Shown here one piece after another: positions 11,601 through 24,400 of a DNA stretch of 64,000 nucleotides. Origin of the DNA: Balanoglossus misakiensis (lineage: Eukaryota; Hemichordata); contig CM082591.2 in assembly GCA_040954595.2 (NCBI GenBank), forward strand, positions 3,844,001 to 3,908,000. The letters run 5' to 3'. Positions within the stretch are counted from its first letter, which is position 1; every line of letters begins with the position of its first letter. The notes below the pieces were generated by a model. That model did no database searches. It was not told the DNA's origin and saw only the letters and a program-made list of their open reading frames with translations. Made by a program: the position numbers and the translations under genes.

Positions 11601-12295
11601 GGGGTTTTCGCTACCTCAGGTTTGTTCAGTGAATCTATACTCTGGAAGATTGCTGGTATCTGTTTACTGTGTCGACACTGCACATGTATTGACTGGCCAA
11701 GAGGGCAATAGCATGCAACTGTCTCCCTGAGGAAATTCTGAGTCATCCCAGGCCGTTTTACCTGCTGATAGCGAAATTTGAAGAACATGGACAAGTTTAT
11801 GACCATGAGAGTTGTCTAGAACCCGTATCATAGCTTTATTCTGTTTGTTTCCTTAGGTATGTTACACTCGCTGATGGTTGCGATGTACGACCTTATATGC
11901 TGTCGTTATCAAATTGGTACATACAAACCTAAAAAGGTAAGATTATAGTTTCTCACACTGCAGTCCCTGACAGTGCTAACTGTAACCTGGCATTGAAATA
12001 CACCAGTACATGGTGGCACTATACAGCATAGAGTAGTATTTCTTTCATGCACTGCCGGTATCTACAAGTCAGTCAAAAGAGGACTGATTTCCGAATGAAG
12101 TAAGTTATTATTATTTTTTTGTATGTTTATATTTGGGATTAAGAGACGGTATTTCTTTCATTTCAGATCGACTCGGCCACTGTCCCTTTGCACCAGCTGG
12201 ACCCGGGCATGCCTGCAGCCACGCCACAAGTCAACTTCATACCGCAGTCCGACCCACAGACGTTACAAGAACACAGCTCACTTCCAGGCCAGTGA
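8659..12295 (+). CDS. ERGIC2: ERGIC2 (ER-Golgi intermediate compartment protein 2)
   Basis: Ten exons join in phase: 8659-8761, 9065-9220, 9425-9539, 9950-10115, 10500-10587, 10838-10936, 11187-11284, 11457-11619, 11857-11936 and 12167-12295, giving 398 residues (human ERGIC2 is slightly shorter). The N terminus L-R-R-R-K-Q-T-L-K-V-V-K-E-L-D-A-F-P-K-V-P and the phrase V-A-G-N-F-H-I-T-I-G-K identify the family. Transmembrane segment 1 lies at about residues 36-57 and segment 2 at about 315-345 (L-C-G-I-V-G-G-V-F-A-T-S-G-M), with the large domain between them facing the lumen. The protein cycles between ER and cis-Golgi with ERGIC1 and ERGIC3 and acts in cargo transport. The C-terminal tail (I-D-S-A-T-V-P-L-H ending S-S-L-P-G-Q) is lineage-specific. 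An AATAAA lies at 12470-12475. Introns hold no recognisable elements. Confidence 0.95.
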
Positions 12296-12490
12296 TAGTG
12301 TCGCAATCTTTTTGTGCAGCTGTTGATGTGTCTCGTGTGTGCGTGTGTGTCATATCACAATACACAAATTTATTTTTGGATTATCATTTTCCTTCATCCA
12401 TGTTTGAATTAATTTAATTAAATTGACCGATCCTAGAATGTGATTTTTATATGCCATCATCATTCTGCTAATAAAGAAAAAGTCTTTTAA

Positions 12491-12660
12491 GTATGTATGT
12501 ATGTATGTATGTATGTATGTATGTATGTATGTATGTATGTATGTATGTTTTTATGTATGTATGTATGTATGTATGTATGTATGTATGTATGTATGTATGT
12601 ATGTATGTATGTATGTATGTATGAATGAATGTATGAATGTATATGTATGCACGTATGTTT
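12491..12660. repeat. (TATG)n microsatellite
   Basis: About 40 ATGT units with a few interruptions (a TTTT change near 12548 and ATGA units near 12622). It starts 15-20 bases beyond the ERGIC2 polyadenylation signal. The long open frames on both strands here are periodic artefacts. Confidence 0.95.
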
Positions 12661-12824
12661 GTCCGTCCACATCAAGAACTTGAAAACTGGTGATATTTGG
12701 TGTGTAGATGCAGGCCAGGCTGTCGATGGGACTTAGGTCAAATGAAGTTGCCATTGCCAAAGATATATACACATCAGCAATTTCAAAGGTAAAGAATCAT
12801 TGTTGTTTTTGTTTTCACTGTTGT

Positions 12825-15216
12825 CATTTCGGGACATTTTTCATGGGTTATAGCTCATGAAAATTGTCAAAAAATGACAAATTCTCGACTTTGCCAACTT
12901 TGGTGATTTTGTCATTTCGGGACATTTTTCATGGGTTATAGCTCATGAAAATTGTCAAAAAATGACAAATTCTCGACTTTGCAAACTGTGGTGATTTTGT
13001 CATTTCGGGACATTTTTCATGGGTTATAGCTCATGAAATTTGTCAAAAAATGACAAATTCTCGACTTTGGTGATTTTGTCATTTCGGGACATTTTTCATG
13101 GGTTATAGCTCATGAAAATTGTCAAATAATGACAAATTCTCGACTTTGCCAACTTTGGTGATTTTGTCATTTCGGGACATTTTTCAAGGGTTATAGCTCA
13201 TGAAAATTGTCAAAAAATGACAAATTCTCAACTTTGGTGATTTTGTCAGTTTTGGACATTTTTCATGGGTTATAGCTCATGAAAATTGTCAAAAAATGAC
13301 AAATTCTCGACTTTGCCAACTTTGGTGATTTTGTCATTTCGGGACATTTTTCATCGGTTATAGCTCATGAAAATTGTCAAAAAATGACAAATTCTCGACT
13401 TTGCCAACTTTGGTGATTTTGTCATTTCGGGACATTTTTCATGGGTTATAGCTCATGAAAATTGTCAAAAAATGACAAATTCTCGACTTTGCCAACTTTG
13501 GTGATTTTGTCATTTCGGGACATTTTTCATGGGTTATAGCTCAAGAAAATTGTCAAAAAATAACAAATTCTCGACTTTGCCAACTTCGGTGATTTTGTCA
13601 TTTCGGGACATTTTTCATGGGTTATAGCTCATGAAAATTGTCAAAAAATGACAAATTCTCGACTTTGCCAACTGTGGTGATTTTGTCATTTCGGGACATT
13701 TTTCATGGGTTATAGCTCATGAAAATTGTCAAAAAATGACAAATTCTCGACTTTGCCAACTTTGGTGATTTTGTCATTTCGGGACATTTTTCATGGGTTA
13801 TAGCTCATGAAAATTGTCAAAAAATGACAAATTCTCGACTTTGCAAACTGTGGTGATTTTGTCATTTCGGGACATTTTTCATGGGTTATAGCTCATGAAA
13901 ATTGTCAAAAAATGACAAATTCTCGACTTTGCCAACTTTGGTGATTTTGTCATTTCGGGACATTTTTCATGGGTTATAGCTCAAGAAAATTGTCAAAAAA
14001 TAACAAATTCTCGACTTTGCCAACTTCGGTGATTTTGTCATTTCGGGACATTTTTCATGGGTTATAGCTCATGAAAATTGTCAAAAAATGACAAATTCTC
14101 GACTTTGCCAACTTTGGTGATTTTGTCATTTCGGGACATTTTTCATGGGTTATAGCTCATGAAAATTGTCAAAAAATGACAAATTCTCGACTTTGCAAAC
14201 TGTGGTGATTTTGTCATTTCGGGACATTTTTCATGGGTTATAGCTCATGAAAATTGTCAAAAAATGACAAATTCTCGACTTCGCCAACTTTGGTGATTTT
14301 GTCATTTCGGGACATTTTTCATGGGTTATAGCTCATGAAAATTGTCAAAAAATGACAAATTCTCGACTTTGCCAACTGTGGTGATTTTGTCATTTCGGGA
14401 CATTTTTCATGGGTTATAGCTCATGAAAATTGTCAAAAAATGACAAATTCTCGACTTTGCCAACTTTGGTGATTTTGTCATTTCGGGACATTTTTCATGG
14501 GTTATAGCTCATGAAAATTGTCAAAAAATGACAAATTCTCGACTTTGCAAACTGTGGTGATTTTGTCATTTCGGGACATTTTTCATGGGTTATAGCTCAT
14601 GAAAATTGTCAAAAAATGACAAATTCTCGACTTTGCCAACTTTGGTGATTTTGTCATTTTTGGACATTTTTCATGGGTTATAGCTCATGAAAATTGTCAA
14701 AAAATGACAAATTCTCGACTTTGCCAACTTCGGTGATTTTGTCATTTCGGGACATTTTTCATGGGTTATAGCTCATGAAAATTGTCAAAAAATGACAAAT
14801 TCTCAACTTTGGTGATTTTGTCATTTTTGGACATTTTTCATGGGTTATAGCTCATGAAAATTGTCAAAAAATGACAAATTCTCGACTTTGCCAACTTTGG
14901 TGATTTTGTCATTTTTGGACATTTTTCATGGGTTATAGCTCATGAAAATTGTCAAAAAATGACAAATTCTCGACTTTGCCAACTTTGGTGATTTTGTCAT
15001 TCTGGGACACTTTTCATGGGCTATAGCTCATGAAAATTGTCAAAAAATGACAAATTCTCGACTTTGCCAACTTTGGTGATTTTGTCATTTCGGGACATTT
15101 TTCATGGGTTATAGCTCATAAAAATTGTCAAAAAATGACAAATTCTCGACTTTGCAAACTTTGGTGATTTTGTCATTCTGGGACACTTTTCGTGGGTTTG
15201 TATAGCTCATGAAAAT
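12825..15216. repeat. Large 88-bp satellite array, about 27 copies
   Basis: Head-to-tail 88-bp monomers, very uniform; for example GGGTTATAGCTCATG begins at 12845 and again at 12933. Shorter deletion variants lacking the GCCAACTTTGG part occur near 13061, 13228 and 14808. Marker variants recur at set spacing (GCAAACTGTGG near 13846, 14196 and 14546; AATAACAAATT near 13557 and 13997). This shows that blocks of 4-5 monomers have been duplicated. Confidence 0.95.
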
Positions 15217-15394
15217 TTTCAAATTCTTGACTGTTATCAGTCTTTTTGTGTAATTAATATTGTTGTTAAACTTACCCTGATTTTGTTCTTTGCATTGCAG
15301 TGATTTAAAGTCAAGGTGAAATCTTCTCAATGCCCAGACGATGGTTTGAAGAATCCAAGAGTACTGCTTAAGGTAAGACCCAATCAATCTCAAT

Positions 15395-16250
15395 TTGAAA
15401 AATTTCTAAGTATTTTCCTAATGTGAAAGTATTGAGTAAAGCCTGAAAAATTTCTAAGTGTTTTTAATGTCAAAGTATTGAGTAAACGCCTGAAAAATTT
15501 CTAAGTATTTTCCTAATGTGAAAGTATTGAGTAAACACCTGAAAAATTTCTAAGTGTTTTTAATGTCAAAGTATAGAGTAAAGCCTGAAAAATTTCTAAG
15601 TGTTTTTAATGTCAAAGTATAGAGTAAAGCCTGAAAAATTTCTAAGTGTTTTTAATGTCAAAGTATAGAGTAAAGCCTGAAAAATTTCTGAGTGTTTTTA
15701 ATGTCAAAGTATAGAGTAAAGCCTGAAAAATTTCTAAGTGTTTTTAATGTCAAAGTATTGAGTAAACGCCTGAACAATTTCTAAGTTTTTCTAATTGGAA
15801 AGTATAGAGTACAGCCTGAAAAATTTCTAAGTGTTTTTAATATCAAAGTATAGAGTAAAGCCTGAACAATTTCTAAGTTTTTCTAATTTGAAAGTATAGA
15901 GTAAAGCCTGAAAAATTTCCAAGTGTTTTTCTTAATGTGAAAGCATAGAGTAAAGCCTGAAAAATTTCTAAGTGTTTTTCTTAATGTGAAAGCATAGAGT
16001 AAAGCCTGAAAAATTTCTAAGTGTTTTTAATATCAAAGTATAGAGTAAAGCCTGAAAAATTTCTAAGTGTTTTTAATGTCAAAGTATTGAGTAAACGCCT
16101 GAAAAATTTCTAAGTGTTTTTAATGTCAAAGTATTGAGTAAACGCCTGAAAAATTTCTAAGTGTTTTTAATAAGTATAGAGTAAAGCCTGAAAAATTTCT
16201 AAGTGTTTTTAATAAGTATAGAGTGAAGCCTGAAAAATTTCTAAGTGCTT
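15395..16250. repeat. 46-bp tandem array, about 18 copies
   Basis: The unit is GCCTGAAAAATTTCTAAGTG followed by TTTTTAATGTCAAAGTATAG and AGTAAA. Subtypes alternate (TTTTCCTAATGTGAAAG, TTTTTAATATC, TTTCTTAATGTGAAAGC). A stray copy lies at about 17281-17330 next to the second copy of a 150-bp direct repeat. Confidence 0.9.
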
Positions 16251-16459
16251 TTTTTTTTTATAAAAAAGCAGACACCAAGGATTGAAATTTATTGTATTTT
16301 ATTTCATTTTCATATTTCATATTTCATATTGAAATTTAACTCGTATTCACTTGTCGTTTCAGGTCTATCTGTTGAATGGTTGATGACCAATCGAAAGAAG
16401 TGGAGTCCAGCCGGGATCTGAAAAGACAAGGCAAGTGTTAGAAAATGCAAGTTATGTAG

Positions 16460-16533
16460 GGGGCATACACAAGTTTCAAAAATTTTCTAAGTCAAAGAAA
16501 ACTTAGAAAATTTTTGAAACTTGTATATGCCCC
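16460..16533. repeat. Perfect-type hairpin, 74 bp
   Basis: GGGGCATACACAAGTTTC and its inverse GAAACTTGTATATGCCCC enclose AAAAATTTTCTAAG / CTTAGAAAATTTTT, so nearly the whole segment folds back. Its core shares the AAATTTTCTAAGT character of the adjacent 46-bp satellite. Confidence 0.8.
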
Positions 16534-16673
16534 AACGTGGAGGTATAGACAAATTTCAAATTTTTAGCGTTTCTGACTTAGTTTTTTTTTTTTGCTTTTT
16601 GTATGCCATCCCTAGCCCCCACCCTAACCTCCCCATGAGTGTTCAGCAGAGACTAATAAAACCCTACCATAAC

Positions 16674-16850
16674 TCTTACTTCAGTTGAGCTAAGTTAAAT
16701 TTTTTTTTACAAGTGCATTATGGGCATCATAATCTATGCAAGATCTTTTCAGATGCAAAACATTTTTGCATTAGAAAAGATCTTGCATAGATTAGGATGC
16801 CCGTAATGCACTTGTAAAAAAAAATTTAACTTAGTTCAACCGAAGTAAGA
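16674..16850. mobile_element. Foldback MITE, about 177 bp
   Basis: The left arm TCTTACTTCAGTTGAGCTAA is the inverse of the right arm TTAGTTCAACCGAAGTAAGA. Pairing continues through AAGTGCATTATGGGCATC / GATGCCCGTAATGCACTT to a loop near 16760. No coding capacity. Confidence 0.8.
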
Positions 16851-16959
16851 CACACACACAATTACATTACTAAGTTATCACTCATATTAATTTTAATGTT
16901 AAGTTATTCTCCTAATCAAATTTTATTTTCGTCCTTAGGTGCAGGGAAGTTGCCATGGA

Positions 16960-17102
16960 CTCGGTTGTACACATCAATTAAGATTTAATGCAGTTTTGGA
17001 ATCTATCAAGCCTACAATATTGCTAAGTTTTAAATCTCATGACCAACAAATTCTAGACTACCAATATTTCTATTAATGTCAATTCATTACATTCTGAATG
17101 TA
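16960..17102. repeat. 150-bp direct repeat, copy 1
   Basis: Begins CTCGGTTGTACACATCAATT and ends CATTCTGAATGTAG. It is about 90% identical by eye to 17335-17485, which has an extra CACACATTC insertion. Confidence 0.85.
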
Positions 17103-17334
17103 GTTAAGTAAGCTATGACTTACCAATTAAAATTATAAATTAAAATTATATTCGCAAGAGAGTTTATTTTTCTGAAGTTATCTCATTCGAGTTTAGACTC
17201 TTTACAGGCTCTCTGTTGGCAAGTCCTGAATTACGGAACTCTGTTCTGTTCTTATCTGCTACTTCAACTTAATGTTACAGTATAGAGTAAAGCCTGAAAA
17301 ATTTCTAAGTTTTTTTTTAATGTTAAAGTATAAG

Positions 17335-17485
17335 CTCGGTTGTACACATCAATTAAGATTTAATGCAGTTTTGGAATCTATAAAGCCTACAATATTTCTA
17401 AGTTTTAAATCTCATGACTGACAAATTCACACATTCTAGACTACCTATATTTCTATTATTGTCAATTCATTACATTCTGAATGTA
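17335..17485. repeat. 150-bp direct repeat, copy 2
   Basis: Second copy of the segment at 16960-17102. A stray 46-bp satellite unit precedes it. Duplication of the whole block is the simplest reading. Confidence 0.85.
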
Positions 17486-17555
17486 GGACTTGGATTAAAC
17501 TATCATTTAGCAGATTATAATACATGAATCTCTGGGATCATCCAATAATAAGATG

Positions 17556-17709
17556 ACCACTGTTACTTCATTTGGCTATCCAGACAACCTCGCAACAGCC
17601 AGAGATCAGTACAACCTCTGGGGATGGTCAAACATAAGATGACCATGCACCGAAACTGTTACTTCATTTTGTTATCCAGACAACCTCGCAACAGCTACAG
17701 AGATCAGTA
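17556..17709. repeat. Two imperfect direct repeats of about 65 bp
   Basis: CTGTTACTTCATTTGGCTAT and CCAGACAACCTCGCAACAGC followed by AGAGATCAGTA occur at 17562-17611 and again, slightly longer, at 17658-17709. Confidence 0.75.
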
Positions 17710-17899
17710 ATTCACTCAAATTAAGACTAAACCGGTAAAAAAAATTATGCTAAGAATTCATCTAAGTAGGATTAAATTAGACTATATTGTATTTTAATGC
17801 ACAATTTTATTTGGTCAATGTATTTTGGGTTTATGTGCTGCTTTTTCCCTTCAAAGTTTTATTTTTAATAAAAGCTGAGAATTATGCCTTTTCAATAGC

Positions 17900-20800
17900 G
17901 TGTTGTGTGTTTTCATTTTCATCAATCCCGTGCCATGGAAAAATGACAGCAGTTAAGACCTGAACGAAAACTACAAAACCACTGGCCCTGAAAATCGTTC
18001 AAAGAGGAAACATTTCTACAAGTTGCATCCAGGAATTTTATGTATATCCCTAACTGAATTATTTGATTTTAATAAATAAAAACAATTCTTGCCAAACAGA
18101 TCAATTATTTTTATAGTTTGATATCCGAATACAAGTTTAATCAAATTTAGTGCTGGAATTTCAATGGTGAAAAGAGCACCATAAAATTTATTTATTTTTC
18201 ACAATCTTGTTGGGAATTAAAACGAAAACCATGCAAAACAGATTACGAAGCAGTTTCCAAGAAAAGAGTTTTTGACTGAAAAACGAAATTCTGGTATTTA
18301 CACAAATTTCAAAGCAATCTGACTCTGGTGGGTTCAGAGAATTTTGAGAGCAAAACAACGCAATTGTGTAAATTTGTTTCAAGAAATTTAAAAGATGGCT
18401 ATTAATTAAATACCACACCAAAATTTTGAGCAAATGGACTTGTGATTATTTTTAGATAATTTTGACCAAAAAAGGAAAAAAAAAAACGGTACCCTACATT
18501 TTTCTCATGAAAATATTAATAATTTAATTGGGCCTGTGGGTTTAGAGAAGTTATTGATCTAAAATTAAGCAAGTTTTGACCTAAACTGCTGACCTAAAGT
18601 GCAATTATGAAAAGCTCCCTGACCAGTTATTCTTAGTATTTAGGTTTTGACTTTTTTTGCCTATTTTCAGTAATGATGACATCATAGTCATGTAAGCAGC
18701 ATATTTGCTACATGGTTTGCTTGTAATTGCTACACTAGAATTTACGAAGATCAAAGACATTCTTTTATGTACACTAGATTCTGCATCAACCCTATTATGT
18801 CCACTGACAAATCTCCAAACTGCTGGGATGAACACTATAACTAGCTACTCAAATGGCAAGACATGTACAAGTCATCTGCATACTTGAAATGGACGACACG
18901 ATATATTATTAATTATTTAGCGAAGTAAACATGAACACGATTGTCTGCCATGAATGCATCTGACTGACTGAATCTAACAAAGTAAGTGAAATGAGTGACG
19001 TACCTTCACTGCTCCATTGAAGACAGCTCCCATCATACAAAATAAACAAAAAAAAACAAGTGTCAGACTGACAGAAATACAGTTACACCATAAAAATAAC
19101 AGAAATGAATTCCAACAAGTTGCAGTTGTGAATTTAGAGACACAAGCAAGCAAGGTTTGGACTTGATGACAAAGTTGGACAAAGGGTTCGGCCATTGCTG
19201 TTGTGAAATAACACTACAGTATACCGCCATGCTTGAGTGAAAGCCCCCCCCCCCCTTCCATGCAAAATGCTTCCAGAAACTTCTGCCAGACATTATTCTG
19301 TTTGCAAAGAAAAAACAGAGCCATGACTTACCTCAACTACAATGTAGTAACATCTTCAGCAGCAGCAAATGCAAGGTTGGAAAATTGGGAAGGTAAAATT
19401 GAGTTTTTCACTGGGAAAATCAGAAAAAATGGGGACATGGAAAATGTGACTGCAACCACCACTCCAGAAAGAACTGGCTTTGGACATTACGCATAATCAG
19501 TAGTGCTTCTATTGATAAACAAATTTTGCCTGGACAGACTGACCATTCACGGCCTGCCAATAGTAAACAACAAGGCAATGATTTGAATAAATGAATATGT
19601 ATGAAGCCTGCATTTCAGCTGTGGTCAAGCAGGAGACAGCCAATCAGGGATTTGATGGAATAACAAGAACAAAATGTTGTTGACAACTCAAAGTGCTTTT
19701 AATGCAAGCAAAATAAATGTACAGAAAAAAAAGGACTCACTTCACCAACAGTTTTGAACTTTTGTTTGATGATTACCAGATTAAAAAAAATAACATTTGC
19801 ATGTTTTGGAATGGTTAATTTTCAACTCTTACTGCCAATAGCAAGTTCCACTAACTACAGCAATGGAAAATAGACATTTCACGAAGGCATTTAATTAAGT
19901 AGCCAAATACAAAAACAATCACTGAACAGTAATGTTTAAATCTTTTAAAATAATGACATTTCATGATATTTTATTTTGTCTGTTGGCAAATTATTTAAAA
20001 AAGCAAGTCTAAATATCCGAACAGCCAAACATTAATCATGACAAAAATTATTAAATACATTAATGTATTAATATCAGATCACTTTGTGCGTTATTTGTTA
20101 ATGTTTTGAATGTATTCCCCTGAAGTAATTATCCCATTGATTCTATCTCAAATTTGTAATTCTAGTACTACAGTAAAATCTGGTAATATAACAAGTGTTG
20201 GCAACCCTGGACAGTTTTTGGAGAAGAACAAGGCTTATTTCAGAGTCGTGTAAATAAACAGCAAGAAAATTAACATAGCCAGTAATTTTTCTCACATAAA
20301 TTTTTGGTAAATTCATAATGAAATTAAATTATTCATTCAAAAAATGCATATGTCTATGGAAAATGTCACTCATGCAATTGATCGCATGTTAAAAACAACA
20401 GCTGGGTAGGTTAGAATCTATGAAGTTATTCACATGTACTTATATCTATAGTATAACCTTACATATACTAGTATAATTTTAAGGCATTCTTGCTCCAAAT
20501 TTCACCTGATTCTTTGGTAGTTTTTCAAACTCTGTTTTTATCTTCTGTCAAACACAGAAAATTCATCACAAACACTTTTGCTAATATCTACCGATATTAT
20601 CTAGCATGATTTCCTAATAATTTCTTCCACAATACTTTGGCAAGTCAGGGCATTTTGGTTACAAAAAAAATCTCGCTCCATTTTCTGAATTGCTAGTTTA
20701 GTTTGTGTCTGTTTTACAATTATAATGTTGGCAGTAACATCTTAAAGATTTGTGAAACTCTTTTCGAAGCATGCCAGGAGACCTAGGCCCTGATCACACA

Positions 20801-21410
20801 TGCCAAGTTGAGTACACTTTGATTGGAATTTTTCACCTATTCCATTCCTACACTATCTAACTGCTTTAAGCATCACTACTAAACCAATAATCTTAGAGAT
20901 TACTTATAATCTGCATGACATGATCTCTCTCTATAAATTACAACATATTAAATTTTGTAGCACCACTCGCACAAAGATCATTTTTTCCAGTAGTCTTGGA
21001 ATGCCAAAGTATACTTAAGTAGCAAATTAGTTAACACTAGACGATAGAAGAAGCTCAGGAAATGTTGTAAATATCACACTGCATGCAAAACTTTATCTGA
21101 ATAAATTTTGATGTACTACTGGTTACTGTAAACTTATCAGTGGACTAAATTTAGAGTAAACTGTTCTGGGATAATGTGCATGAAAGCAGGAGAGAGAGAG
21201 AAACAAGAAAATACCTCCAATAATACAGGATGTCACTCTGTTGTAGAAAACATTTTCTAAACAGTCAATGAAACCAGAACAATCGCTGAAAACGGCTGTA
21301 TCACGAAATGCGGCAGCACTGCACATCCACTATCTGAAATTAATTGTGTGACTTCGACTATATAGTATACTTATTGGCATGTGTTGTACACAGCATCCAA
21401 GCCATGGTTT
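17900..21410. other. AT-rich intergenic DNA, no gene seen
   Basis: No ORF here has coding character. On the minus strand three donor-like sites (19003, 19332 and 21215) follow short open stretches (for example M-G-A-V-F-N-G-A-V-K before 19003), but no consistent gene can be joined. The APAF1 3' UTR should occupy the right end. Confidence 0.5.
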
Positions 21411-24400
21411 CTATTTTCCTCCATTCACTCGCCCTGGGCTGTTCTCGACGACATCCAAGATGTACAGAATTCCGGCGCTGTCAATGGTGATGAACGTCTT
21501 GAAGTTATCCAACATCTGCACATGCTTGGAGAAGCTGCCTTTGATTGGCAGAGTCTGAAGGCAATTTCCGTCCACATCCCACCACTGGAAACAAAAATCC
21601 ATGATACACATGAGATAGACACCCTTCACCATTTGAAAATATTATTTTTTTGTTTCATAAGTATAATTACATTGTTGCCCTTCAACCCCCCCCCCCCCCA
21701 ACACACACACACAATTTTAAAAGTCAAACTCATCCCCCATACACACATGCACACACACACACACAATTTTAAAAGTCAAACTCAATTTTGGAATTTCTTC
21801 AATGACTATATTCTGCCCAATTTGGAATGAGAAAACATAATAGCAGACTTTATCTACATCTTGTACGCACCTTGATAGTCTCACTGACAGAGACCAGACG
21901 TTTGTTATCCGGAGACCACTGTATATCTGTCACCCAACATTGGTGTCTGATGCACTTGCTAACAAACTCACCCGTCTGGGTTTTCCAAATCTGAAAACGG
22001 AACAAAGAATATTACAGTTGTACTAAATATTATGATCGTCTGATTAGCAAAATTATTATTTTTTTGCTACCAAAATTCTACACTTCTACCAGTTCAGGAT
22101 CAAATCCTGTAAACAGGCATTCATACTGTGGCCACTATTCTATTTATTTATGTGGATCATATCTTTAATGTAATATGGAAACAGATAACAGTGTATTTCA
22201 GATAAATACCTGGACAACACCCTGGTCATCACCCGTGGCGAGTAACTGACTGTCGCCTGAGAAGCTACTGCTTCTAATGCAGTCTCTGTGGCTACGTAGA
22301 GTGTGGACCAGCTCTCCATTTTCAGCGTTCCAGATCTGGTTAAAAAGCAGAGAACTTTCATTTCATTTCTCTTCAATCCAGTAACAAGTACTCTTATTTC
22401 TGATAGTTGAGTCAATTTCACTGATTGAATTTCTAAGCTCACACACATAGGTTAGAAAAGTTGGCACATTACCTTGGCTGTCCTGTCAACGGATGTCGAC
22501 ACCAATAGGGACCCGTCAGGTGACACGTCACATGACAAGACCCATTCTTTATGTCCACTGCAGGAGAACTTCAGCGTCCCTGTCCTGGCATCCCAAACCT
22601 GTAAAAAAATAAACACAAACAAACAAAGTTACTCATTCTGATGCTATCATGAGATGACGCAATTACAAAAAAAAAAAAAAACAATAAACATACACACACA
22701 TATAAGTAAATAAAAATAAATAAACAAAGTTACTCACTCTGATTGTTCCGTCATAAGATGACGACAGTATCTTGGTGTCATTATCAAACAATTTGCAACG
22801 TCTGACCGACTCAGTGTGTCCTGTGCATACAATAGGATCACCATAGTCTTTCCATATCTGAAACAAAAAATCGATACATATGCAAGATTCCGTAGTTCTG
22901 ATATCAGCATGTTAAATTCATGAAAGTAAAATTCACCGGCAGAATAACACCACCAATGGGGCATGGGCCCACAGATAGCAACGCTGCAGTCACTTTTATT
23001 TAAGTACACAAACCAACCAACCTTGACGGTTTTATCATCAGAGCACGTAACGAGCACACGTCCATCTTCTGAATAGCAACACCATCTGACTGAGTCTGTG
23101 TGTCCCTGGGGAAAGTTGTGAAGAATTTCTCCTTCCGATGATATGACCTGGAAGTCAGCAAAAACAGGCATCATGTTAACGAACACAGTACATGTATACA
23201 GCCACACATAACAATTTAGCCACAGTTGCCTTGGAAGGTTGTGACTTAGCAAATAGCAGAAGTTCTTTCATGATGAGGTATAAGTGACATGCTGACATCA
23301 CCTTGACTTGACCTTTGTCCGTGCCGTACGCAATCTCGTTGGTGGATGAGATGGTGCAGCATCGAATTCTGCACTCCTCCCATGGCGTCATCTGACTCTT
23401 GCTGCGTTGCAATTTGGAGTCGTCACCATGACCACAAGTAATCTGAAAAAAAATTCAAAAGAAATGAGTTCTGTTTTAACCCTTTCACCACCATGGTTTT
23501 GGTCCAAATCTTCAGAAGACACCCAAAAGTTTATCAGGACATTTATGTTTTCCATACTCACCCTAATTCGATTGCCTAAGTCAGGGGCAACTATCACGAT
23601 ATTGTCGTCTTCTGTATACCTTGCGGCAAAGTCTCGTTTCAGGCCGACCATCTCTTGATTTTGTCCGCTCTCTACATCCCATATCTGATAGGCGCAATTA
23701 CAAAGACTTATAGTATTCAGTGTACATGCATAGTATTTTGCATGGGAACAGTTCCTTTTCAAGTTTGAGGTTCTCCAAGCAGGCTTCCAAGGTTTACTAC
23801 AAACAACCTCATCATCAAGACCTGCCCAACCACTTTGATAACTTACCATGGTTGTGCCATCATCGGCTCCGGACAGCAGTCGCTCACCATCATTATCAAA
23901 GTCGACAACATAGACCCAACCACTGTGACCTTTAAACACTGCAATCGTGTCACAGGAAGTGGAATTCCAGATCTGAAAGTGACGAGAAAGTAAACATCGA
24001 AATCTGTCTTTAACGGACACCATCGTGAACATAGAAATTGTTCTTAACCCTTCCACTATCATAGTATGGTCCTAATCTGTTGTTATCTATGATAAAGTTG
24101 GACTTCCATACCGTTAGCAGGAAATGGGAATGGAATGTTTCATGAGAAAGCAACAAGAAAGTATACATTAAAACCCGTCTTTAATTAACGGACACCTTCA
24201 CGAACATAGAAATTGTCCTTAACCCTTTCACTATCATAGTTTGGTCCACTTCTGTTGTTTTCTATGATAAAGTTGGACTTCCATACCATTAGAAGGAAAT
24301 GGGGATGGAGGGTATCACGAGAAAGCAATGATAAAGTATACATCGAAACCTGTATTTAACGGACACCTTCGCGAACATAGAAATTGTCCTTAACCCTTTC

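Larger units (their letters stand above)
15301..17890 (+). ncRNA. Possible spliced non-coding transcript
   Basis: Splice-like signals are ordered on the plus strand. TTTGCATTGCAG| precedes 15301-15371, which ends AAG|GTAAGA. TCGTTTCAG| precedes 16363-16430, which ends AAG|GCAAGT, a GC-type donor. TCCTTAG| precedes 16939, and an AATAAA lies near 17867. Joined, the frames are stopped quickly (the first exon opens TGA; the second reads to a stop within eight codons), so it would be non-coding. It could be a long non-coding RNA or a chance arrangement inside repeats. Confidence 0.25.

Noticed and set aside
12487-12772. ORFs reading His-Thr-Tyr-Ile or Met-Tyr-Val-Cys repeats
   Set aside because: Translation of the TATG microsatellite, in all frames and both strands.
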